From: Porphyromonadaceae bacterium UBA7087
GTDB taxonomy: Bacteria; Bacteroidota; Bacteroidia; Bacteroidales; Muribaculaceae
Direction of reading: 5' to 3'
Length of the DNA: 11,174 nt
NCBI GenBank assembly: GCA_002493515.1
Contig: DKYZ01000082.1
Coordinates: forward strand, 1 to 11,174
Shown: positions 6,163 to 11,174 of the stretch, one piece after another
Position numbering within the stretch: the first letter of the stretch is position 1
Layout of the letters: each line of letters starts with the position of its first letter
Notes under the pieces: model-generated
What the model was told of the DNA's origin: nothing
Seen by the model: only the letters and a program-made list of their open reading frames with translations
Databases searched by the model: none
Program-made: the position numbers and the translations under genes

Positions 6163-6816
6163 ATGAGCGAACTGCTCGACAAGGTATATGAGCTTGAGGG
6201 ACTGCTCAGCATCGCCCTCAGCCGCGACGAGATTCCCCAGCGGCTCGAAGAGATGATCGCAGCCCGGATAGAAGAGCTGGCCGGATATCAGAAAAATCGG
6301 AAAAATCTCGAGAATCAGGAGAATCGGGAAAATCAGGAAAATCTGATTTATCGAGATAATCAGGATAATCCCGATAATCTCGATAAATCAGATAACCCCG
6401 ACAACCCCGACAACTCCGATTATCCCGACAACCCCGACAACTCCGATTATCCCGATAACTCCGATTATCCCGATAACTCCGATGACAGCTACTACATCGT
6501 AGAAGACGATGAGCCAGAACCGATTACCCCGATAACTCCGATTACTCCGATTACTCCGATTACCCCGATAGCTCCGCCCCCGCCCTCCCCCCGCCAGACC
6601 GGGCGCCTCGTCTTCTCCATCAACGACCGTTACCGCTACCGCCGCGAGCTCTTCGGCGGCGTCGACGCCGACTTCAACGACGCCCTGTCGCGCGTGGCCG
6701 CCATGGACTCCTACGACGAGGCCGAGGAATACTTCATCGACGAGCTGCAATGGGATCCGGAACGTCCCGAGGTGGTGGACTTCATGGCCGTTCTGCGCAA
6801 CTATTTCGAGGTATGA
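6163..6816 (+). CDS. Uncharacterised protein with a tripeptide-repeat linker and conserved C-terminal domain
   Basis: Function unknown. From ATG 6163 it has 217 residues; the in-frame ATG at 6148 would give 222, but the GA-rich tract 6151-6162 looks like a ribosome binding site for 6163. Three parts are visible. Residues 1-42 form an acidic amphipathic helix, possibly coiled coil. Residues 43-138 are low complexity: 23 tripeptides of the form X-D/E/K-N (QEN, RDN, PDN, SDY), an acidic spacer, then PIT repeats and a PPPP tract. Residues 148-217 look folded, rich in aromatic and acidic residues, with SINDRYRYRRELFGG, EYFIDELQW and FMAVLRNYF. I recall similar C-terminal domains in Bacteroidales hypothetical proteins but know no function. 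There is no signal peptide, so it is probably cytoplasmic. The stop overlaps the rsmI start as ATGA, so the reading frame is genuinely translated or at least coupled. Confidence 0.8.
   Translation: MSELLDKVYELEGLLSIALSRDEIPQRLEEMIAARIEELAGYQKNRKNLENQENRENQENLIYRDNQDNPDNLDKSDNPDNPDNSDYPDNPDNSDYPDNSDYPDNSDDSYYIVEDDEPEPITPITPITPITPITPIAPPPPSPRQTGRLVFSINDRYRYRRELFGGVDADFNDALSRVAAMDSYDEAEEYFIDELQWDPERPEVVDFMAVLRNYFEV
6289..6495 (+). repeat. 9-bp tandem array, 23 units, read as X-(D/E/K)-N tripeptides
   Basis: Twenty-three consecutive 9-nt units without interruption. They drift from CAGGAGAAT-like units at the 5' end (QKN, RKN, LEN, QEN) through CAGGATAAT and CCCGATAAT to GATAACCCC, GACAACTCC and GATTATCCC at the 3' end (PDN, SDN, SDY). 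Later units pair into an 18-bp higher-order period encoding SDYPDN. The stretch is AT-richer than the flanking coding sequence. All units are multiples of three, so expansion or loss keeps the frame. Confidence 0.9.
6520..6576 (+). repeat. 9-bp tandem array in a second reading frame, read as Pro-Ile-Thr
   Basis: Six or so units of GATTACTCC, GATAACTCC or GATTACCCC, nearly identical in DNA to the end of the preceding array. Here the GAT falls on codon positions 3-1-2 instead of 1-2-3, so the product is PITPITPIT instead of DNSDYP. The array is followed by runs of five and six cytosines (6577-6581 and 6587-6592) encoding a proline tract. Confidence 0.88.
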
Positions 6817-7505
6817 GCGGAAGACTGTATATCGTCCCGACACCCGTCGGCAATCTGGAGGACATGACCTTCCGCGCCGTGCGCGTGCTTAAGGAAGTAG
6901 ATGTGATCCTTGCCGAAGACACGCGCACCACCGGGGTGCTTCTCAAGCATTACGACATCCACACGCCGATGCAGAGCCATCACAAATTCAACGAGCATGA
7001 GACGTGCCGCCGCTGGGCGGAGCGCGTGGAGGCAGGTGAGAAGGTGGCCCTTGTCTCCGATGCCGGCACGCCCGGCATCTCCGACCCCGGGTTCATGCTG
7101 AGCCGCGAGTGCCGCAGGCTCGGCGTCGACGTGGAATGCCTGCCGGGCGCCACGGCTTTTGTCCCGGCGCTCGTGGCTTCGGGCTTACCGTGCGACAGAT
7201 TCGTCTTCGAAGGCTTTCTGCCGCTGAAGAAAGGGCGCGCCACGCGGCTCAGGGAGCTTGCCGAAGACCCGCGCAGCGTGATAATCTACGAGTCGCCGCT
7301 GCGTCTGCCCAGGACGCTCCGCCAGCTCGCCGAGGCCTTCGGCGCGGAACGCGAGGCGGCTGTATGCCGCGAGATTTCGAAGCTGCACGAGACCATCAAC
7401 CGCGACACCATCGGAAATCTCGCCGATTTCTATCAACTGAACCAACCGAAAGGAGAGATTGTTATTGTACTGTGCGGCAACCAGAGGGACCGCACGCACG
7501 ATTAA
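6813..7505 (+). CDS. rsmI: 16S rRNA (cytidine1402-2'-O)-methyltransferase RsmI
   Basis: This 230-residue cytoplasmic enzyme transfers a methyl group from SAM to the 2'-O of C1402 in the ribosomal decoding centre. It has the tetrapyrrole-methylase fold. Family motifs in order are IVPTPVGNLEDMT (residues 6-18), LAEDTRTTG (about 33-41), SDAGTPGISDPG (about 84-95), PGATAFVPALVASG, FEGFLPLKKGR, ESPLRLP, REISKLHE and the C-terminal GEIVIVLCG. Length is slightly below that of E. coli RsmI (286 residues), as in other Bacteroidota. The start is ATG at 6813, overlapping the upstream stop by 4 nt. An earlier start inside the upstream gene would add residues unlike the family. Confidence 0.95.
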   Translation: MSGRLYIVPTPVGNLEDMTFRAVRVLKEVDVILAEDTRTTGVLLKHYDIHTPMQSHHKFNEHETCRRWAERVEAGEKVALVSDAGTPGISDPGFMLSRECRRLGVDVECLPGATAFVPALVASGLPCDRFVFEGFLPLKKGRATRLRELAEDPRSVIIYESPLRLPRTLRQLAEAFGAEREAAVCREISKLHETINRDTIGNLADFYQLNQPKGEIVIVLCGNQRDRTHD

Positions 7506-7541
7506 ACTTTATTTAACTAATTAACACCAAAATCGCAAGTT

Positions 7542-8411
7542 ATGAAAAAAAGTATTATTTATCTTGCCCTCGGGGCGCTTCTCCTCTCTTCCTGCGCCGG
7601 CAAGGACGACAAAAAGATCCAGGAAGACTCCATGAAGATCGCCACCCTCACGGAGGAATACAATGAGGCTACATCCTTCAACGACTCCCTCATGCTCCTC
7701 ATGGGCGACATCTACACCGGACTCGACTCAATCAACGCCCAGGAGGGTCTGCTCTATAACATGGGCTCCGGCGACAACACCGACCGCCGCGCCGAAATCC
7801 GTCAGAACCTGGCCAACATCAAGGCCCGTCTGAACGCCAACAAGCAGGTGCTCGACCAGATGCAGGCCAAGCTCGATGCCTCCGGCAACCAGAATGCCGT
7901 GCTCAACAAGACCATCACACAGCTCAAGCAGCGCCTGGAGTCGCAGGATAAGAAGATCGCCGACCTGGAGACACAGCTGGCAACTGCCAAGGAGGAGATC
8001 ACCAACCTCAGCAACCAGGTGACCGAGACCCAGGAGCAGGTAAAGACCGAGACAGCAGCCAAGGAGCAGGCTCAGGCCGAGGCAGCCGCTTCCGACGCCG
8101 CAGCCAACACGGTATACTATGCCATCGGCACGAACAAGGAGCTGAAGAAGAACGGTCTTCTCGAGAAGAAATTCCTCGGCCAGACCAAGGTGCTGAAGGG
8201 CGACGAGATCAACCTCGGCTACTTCACGAAGGTCGACAAGCGCAACCTCAAGTCGATTCCCACCAACTCCAAGAAGGTGAAGATCTGGACGTCCGTGCCG
8301 CAGGAATCCTACAGGATTGTGGAGAACGCCGACAAGACGAAGACCATCAACATCCTCAACCCCAACGAGTTCTGGAAATACTCGCCTTACCTGGTCATCC
8401 AGGTTGACTGA
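7542..8411 (+). CDS. Coiled-coil lipoprotein of the Bacteroidales envelope
   Basis: The protein has 289 residues. A lipoprotein signal peptide ends with LLLSSC and the lipidated cysteine is Cys18. It is followed by AGKDDKK, resembling the Bacteroidota lipoprotein export signal (K followed by two acidic residues), so surface exposure is possible. Residues about 25-175 are charged, low in aromatics and heptad-like (for example LKQRLESQDKKIADLETQL), predicting a long coiled coil. This ends in an Ala/Gln/Glu-rich stretch. The C-terminal domain (about 183-289) begins YYAIGTNKELKKNGLL and ends FWKYSPYLVIQVD, a pattern I recall from Bacteroides lipoproteins of unknown function. The gene starts 36 nt after rsmI with no clear promoter between, and a strong terminator follows 46 nt after its stop, so it is probably the last gene of the dacB operon. 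Exact role unknown. Confidence 0.85.
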   Translation: MKKSIIYLALGALLLSSCAGKDDKKIQEDSMKIATLTEEYNEATSFNDSLMLLMGDIYTGLDSINAQEGLLYNMGSGDNTDRRAEIRQNLANIKARLNANKQVLDQMQAKLDASGNQNAVLNKTITQLKQRLESQDKKIADLETQLATAKEEITNLSNQVTETQEQVKTETAAKEQAQAEAAASDAAANTVYYAIGTNKELKKNGLLEKKFLGQTKVLKGDEINLGYFTKVDKRNLKSIPTNSKKVKIWTSVPQESYRIVENADKTKTINILNPNEFWKYSPYLVIQVD

Positions 8412-8457
8412 GATATGGACTACAACCCCCGATTATCAGAATAACCCTAAGTTTAGA

Positions 8458-8500
8458 CAGAGTTTCGCGGATTCGCCAATCCGCGGAACTCTGTTTTTTT
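8458..8500 (+). terminator. Strong intrinsic terminator after the coiled-coil lipoprotein gene
   Basis: Arms 8458-8473 and 8478-8493 pair over 16 positions, all Watson-Crick except one T-G pair at 8465/8486, with a CGCC loop. Seven thymines (8494-8500) follow. This is a canonical rho-independent terminator on the plus strand. It ends only 17 nt before the next start codon at 8518, so it may also act as an attenuator for the amylase gene. Confidence 0.9.
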
Positions 8501-8517
8501 ATAAAATCCAAATACTT

Positions 8518-10392
8518 ATGAAAATTCCTATCGCAATTTCCCTGTGTATGCTTGCGGCGGCTCCGGCTGTGGCCGCGCCGTTCGGCGTTGAGCGTATCGA
8601 TCCGCCCCACTGGTGGACAGGGATGAAAGACACCTCGCTCCAGCTGCAGGTGTATGGCCGCGACGTGCGTCCGGCCGATTTCAGTGTGGACTACCCCGGA
8701 GTGAGGGTAGACAGCGTGGCCCGGCTCGACGGCTCGCCCGACTGGCAGTATGTGTATCTCACTGTCTCTCCCGAGGCCAGGCCGGGAAAGATGAGGCTCC
8801 AGTGGAGTCTCGACGGAAATAAGGTGACCAAAGATTATGAGCTGCGTGCGCGGCGACCGATGAAGGGTGCGCAGGGCTTCGACGCTTCCGACGTGCTGTA
8901 TATGGTGATGCCCGACCGGTTTGCCGACGGCAATCCCGGAAACAATGTGCTCAAGAGGATGCGGTTCCCGGCGGAAGTTGACCGCAGCAATCCCAATGTG
9001 CGCCACGGAGGCGACCTGGAGGGGATAAAGCGTCATGTGGGCTACATCGACTCCCTCGGCGTCACTGCGGTGTGGCTTAACCCGGTGCTGGAAAACGATA
9101 TGCCCGGCGGCTCCTACCATGGCTACGCCACGACCGACTATTACGCGGTAGACCCGCGCTTCGGCAGCAACGACGACTACACGGAGCTTATAGACACCCT
9201 GCATTCCCACGGCGTCAAGACCGTGATGGACATGATCTTCAACCATTGCGGCAGCGAGCATCCCTGGATGTCGGCGTCTCCGGCTTCCGACTGGTTTAAT
9301 TTCCAGGACGGCTATGAGCAGACCAACTACCGCCTCTCGACAATCACCGACCCCTATGCCTCCGACTATGACCGCAAACTTACGGTCGACGGATGGTTTG
9401 TAAAGGAGATGCCGGATCTCAACCAGAGGAATCCACATCTCATGAAGTATCTGAGCCAGAACTCGATATGGTGGATAGAGGAGTCGCAGATCGACGGCAT
9501 CCGGATGGATACCTACCCATATGCCGATGAGCGCGCGATGGCCGGATGGATTGACGACGTGATGCGCGAGTATCCCGATTTCAATATTGTGGGGGAATGC
9601 TGGTTTGGCGAGGCTGCCGGCGAGGCTGCCTGGCAGAAGGGATCGCCGCTGGCGGCAGTGACGGGATTCGATACGAATCTGCCCACGGTGATGGATTTTC
9701 CGCTCATGATAAAGAGCAGGGATCTGGAGCCGTACAAGGAGCAGACCGACCCGTGGAACGGGCTTAACAAGATCTATGACCACCTCGCTCTGGATTATGT
9801 CTACAAGGATCCGATGAAGGTGTTGCGGTTTCTCGACAATCACGACACAGAGCGCATGATACAGACTCCGCTGGATTCGCTCGGTGCGTGGAAGCAGGCA
9901 GTGACACTGCTTCTTACCATACCGGGAATCCCGCAGCTTTATTACGGTACGGAGCTGCTGATGTCAGGCACACGCCAGGGGGGCGACGGGAACGTGCGCC
10001 GCGACATGCCGGGCGGCTTCCCCGGGGACAAGGGGAATGTTTTCGTGCGCGAAGGACGCAGCAGGCTTCAGAACGAGGCGTTCGACTATCTGTCGGCGCT
10101 GAATAAATGGCGGAAAGGGAGCAAGGCGATAGCCGAAGGAGGCATGAGGCATTTCATGCCCACCAACGGCCTGTACCTGCTTCAGCGCAAGGCCGGCGAC
10201 GACGAGGCAATCATCATTCTCAATGGCGTAGACAGCGAAAACGAAGTGGACATGGCGCGATATCTGGAGATTATCCCGGCCGGAAAGCGCTACCGCGACG
10301 TCATCACCGGCGAGGAGCTCGAGCTGATACCCGCCGCAGGCAAACGCCTCTTCGCCCCGAGAGAGACGCGCATCCTTATCCCCGCCGAATAA
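8518..10392 (+). CDS. Secreted GH13 cyclomaltodextrinase/neopullulanase-like enzyme (SusA-like)
   Basis: This 624-residue enzyme hydrolyses alpha-1,4 (possibly alpha-1,6) links in cyclodextrins, pullulan or maltooligosaccharides. A signal peptide (residues 1-20, ending AVAA) indicates the periplasm. Domains in order are an N-terminal Cyc-maltodext_N-like beta domain (about 21-112, PPHWWTGMKDTSLQLQVYG), the (beta/alpha)8 GH13 barrel (about 120-535) and a C-terminal beta domain (about 540-624). The barrel shows all four GH13 regions: D238-MIFNH243, G327-IRMD331 with the nucleophile Asp331, acid/base Glu360 in VGECW, and FLDNHD with Asp443. MPDRFADGNPGNN (131-143) is the usual metal-binding loop. 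Length and architecture fit Bacteroides SusA. No susC/susD pair is in the window. The ATG at 8518 was chosen because it gives the signal peptide; the longer frame from 8317 runs antiregister through the lipoprotein gene. Confidence 0.92.
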   Translation: MKIPIAISLCMLAAAPAVAAPFGVERIDPPHWWTGMKDTSLQLQVYGRDVRPADFSVDYPGVRVDSVARLDGSPDWQYVYLTVSPEARPGKMRLQWSLDGNKVTKDYELRARRPMKGAQGFDASDVLYMVMPDRFADGNPGNNVLKRMRFPAEVDRSNPNVRHGGDLEGIKRHVGYIDSLGVTAVWLNPVLENDMPGGSYHGYATTDYYAVDPRFGSNDDYTELIDTLHSHGVKTVMDMIFNHCGSEHPWMSASPASDWFNFQDGYEQTNYRLSTITDPYASDYDRKLTVDGWFVKEMPDLNQRNPHLMKYLSQNSIWWIEESQIDGIRMDTYPYADERAMAGWIDDVMREYPDFNIVGECWFGEAAGEAAWQKGSPLAAVTGFDTNLPTVMDFPLMIKSRDLEPYKEQTDPWNGLNKIYDHLALDYVYKDPMKVLRFLDNHDTERMIQTPLDSLGAWKQAVTLLLTIPGIPQLYYGTELLMSGTRQGGDGNVRRDMPGGFPGDKGNVFVREGRSRLQNEAFDYLSALNKWRKGSKAIAEGGMRHFMPTNGLYLLQRKAGDDEAIIILNGVDSENEVDMARYLEIIPAGKRYRDVITGEELELIPAAGKRLFAPRETRILIPAE

Positions 10393-10416
10393 AGCGGTAC
10401 CTCTATCGCTTTTATC

Positions 10417-10447
10417 GCCCACGCTGCGGCCGGAGCGCAGCGTGGGC
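10417..10447. other. Perfect 12-bp hairpin between convergent genes
   Basis: Arms 10417-10428 (GCCCACGCTGCG) and 10436-10447 are perfect inverted repeats with a 7-nt loop. Weaker outer pairing of GCTTTT (10408-10413) with AAAAGC (10449-10454) extends the stem. It lies between the stops of the amylase (10392) and the SPOR lipoprotein (10456), where a bidirectional terminator is expected. However, on each strand the T-run precedes the hairpin and an A-run follows it, so it is not a textbook intrinsic terminator unless the outer A/T arms pair. Termination is an inference from position. Confidence 0.6.
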
Positions 10448-10455
10448 AAAAAGCC

Positions 10456-10959
10456 TCATTGCTCGAAGATGACCGGGGCGCCGGGGAGGCCGACAAAGGG
10501 AGCCTTTTTCTCGCGCTCGGCATATGAGACGGCAAACGAGGCTGCCTCGTCGAGGCTCTTGAAGGAGCCTGCTATGGCATAATACTTGCCGGCTGAACTT
10601 TCCGCCGCAAATGCCTCATAGCCCTTGCTGAAAAGATCGCTGACATGAGCCGAGCAATTGGTAAGCATCTTGTAGCTGCCTACCGCCACACTGTAACGAT
10701 GCTTCACATGCTCCAGGCCATCCTCGAATTTCAATTTCTCATTGGATATAAAGACACTGTCGCCGTTCACCAGAATCTTGCGCGGCGCCCCGTCCACCAG
10801 CAGCGCCCCGCCGGGAATCTGTATGTCAGGATCCACCTGCTGACGCTTGTTTAGGGCCGCATCATAAGCCGCCTTGTAATTCTTCTCCGTAGGCTTGCAG
10901 CCCCACAGGCCGCATGCCATGACCGCAGCCATAGATATGTATAAGACTCTCCTCTTCAT
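10456..10959 (-). CDS. SPOR-domain lipoprotein
   Basis: The protein has 167 residues. A type II signal peptide (MKRRVLYISM, core to GLWGC) gives a lipidated Cys21. The following KPTEKN has no acidic export motif, so periplasmic-facing anchoring is likely. A helical segment (about 25-42) and a short beta-rich stretch (46-75) lead to a C-terminal SPOR-like repeat domain (about 88-165). That domain contains HRYSVAVGSYKML, a helix, GKYYAIAGSFKSLDEAASFA and PFVGLPGAPVIF. SPOR domains bind glycan strands stripped of stem peptides at the division septum, so a role in cell-wall or division biology is probable. The gene is convergent with the amylase. Upstream on the minus strand TATATTTT (10989-10982) resembles a -7 box but lacks the final G and any -33 partner. 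Confidence 0.85.
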   Translation of the reverse strand: MKRRVLYISMAAVMACGLWGCKPTEKNYKAAYDAALNKRQQVDPDIQIPGGALLVDGAPRKILVNGDSVFISNEKLKFEDGLEHVKHRYSVAVGSYKMLTNCSAHVSDLFSKGYEAFAAESSAGKYYAIAGSFKSLDEAASFAVSYAEREKKAPFVGLPGAPVIFEQ

Positions 10960-11043
10960 TTCAATAATAATTTATCTTATGAAAATATAACAATCCCCAC
11001 GCCGATATATTGCCCCCAGTGCTGAGATATAGTGGCCAGAGCG

Positions 11044-11144
11044 CAGCGAAGGCATCATAAGCAGCAAGAGAGCTTAATGAGCAGCGAAGGCATCATGAGC
11101 TGCATGAGAAGCATCATGAGCAGCATAAGCAGCGAAGGCATCAT
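11044..11144. repeat. Cluster of imperfect repeats based on CAGCGAAGGCATCAT
   Basis: The 15-mer CAGCGAAGGCATCAT occurs exactly at 11044-11058, 11082-11096 and 11130-11144, with spacings of 38 and 48 nt. Degenerate pieces (GCATCATGAGCAGCAT and similar) lie between. Spacing is irregular and there are no unique spacers of constant length, so this is not a CRISPR array. It lies in the gene-free interval 10960-11174 upstream of the SPOR lipoprotein and may continue beyond the window. The rest of the interval holds only an AT-rich leader (10960-10990). Confidence 0.75.
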
Positions 11145-11174
11145 AAGATAGCGAAGCGGGCGCCGCAAGATTGC

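Noticed and set aside
6577..6592. G-quadruplex on the minus strand opposite the C-rich tract
   Set aside because: Only three runs of three or more guanines are present, so at best a weak two-tier structure could form.
7506..7541. Promoter for the coiled-coil lipoprotein in the gap after rsmI
   Set aside because: The gap is AT-rich but has no TAnnTTTG box or TTTG element, so co-transcription with rsmI is simpler.
8424..8446. Short stretch CCCCGATTATCAGAATAACCC resembling the 9-bp repeat units of the upstream gene
   Set aside because: Only about two degenerate units, 1.9 kb away and outside coding sequence; chance similarity cannot be excluded.
8395..9843. 482-codon minus-strand open frame opposite the amylase
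   Set aside because: His/Val/Arg-rich antisense translation of a well-supported GH13 gene; no family motifs and no start signals.
11044..11144. Possible CRISPR array
   Set aside because: Only three exact copies, spacings of 38 and 48 nt, and the sequence between them is itself repeat-like rather than unique.
11055..11144. 29-codon hydrophobic minus-strand small ORF (MMPSLLMLLMMLL...)
   Set aside because: Its composition follows from the repeated CATCAT/AGCAGC DNA, no ribosome binding site is visible, and the third repeat copy is out of phase. Kept only as a remark in a finding.

Overview
The window looks like a chromosomal segment of a fairly GC-rich member of the Bacteroidales (Bacteroidota). 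The evidence is: promoter -7 boxes of the TAnnTTTG type, AT-rich leaders mostly without Shine-Dalgarno sequences, lipoproteins with a short lipobox, a SusA-like cyclomaltodextrinase, an arm-binding tyrosine recombinase of the type common in Bacteroides and its relatives, and a coiled-coil lipoprotein and a small C-terminal domain that I associate with this order. A Muribaculaceae- or Alistipes-like host is plausible from base composition but not proven. I see no rRNA, tRNA, CRISPR array or intact insertion sequence.

Layout. At the left edge (7-336, minus) is the N-terminal part of a tyrosine recombinase whose frame stops right after the arm domain. It is therefore truncated or frameshifted. 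Next is a minus-strand operon read from about 4781 down to 422: an AI-2E/PerM-family permease, an MgtC/SapB-family membrane protein starting with GTG, and a KefB-type CPA2 cation:proton antiporter with two C-terminal RCK_C domains. The last two overlap by ATGA. Together they look like an envelope ion/pH homeostasis unit. A compact divergent promoter region (about 4788-4843) separates it from a plus-strand operon.

The plus-strand operon is dacB (PBP4-type D,D-carboxypeptidase/endopeptidase), an uncharacterised protein with a striking 9-bp tandem-repeat core, rsmI (16S rRNA C1402 2'-O-methyltransferase, ATGA overlap with the repeat gene) and a coiled-coil lipoprotein. A strong intrinsic terminator (8458-8500) closes it. 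Only 17 nt later a secreted GH13 cyclomaltodextrinase/neopullulanase-like enzyme begins. It is followed by a 12-bp perfect hairpin and a convergent SPOR-domain lipoprotein (10456-10959, minus). The right edge (11041-11150) holds a non-coding cluster of imperfect repeats built on CAGCGAAGGCATCAT.

Most genes are recognisable housekeeping or envelope functions, and I do not see a clear new multi-gene system. The most unusual structure is in the gene at 6163-6816. One 9-bp DNA unit appears to have been propagated through the middle of the gene and is read in two different frames, giving an acidic Asn/Asp tripeptide array and then a Pro-Ile-Thr array. Other points worth checking are the shared GA-repeat double-ATG start module of dacB and the repeat gene, the terminator placed immediately before the amylase start, and the broken integrase.
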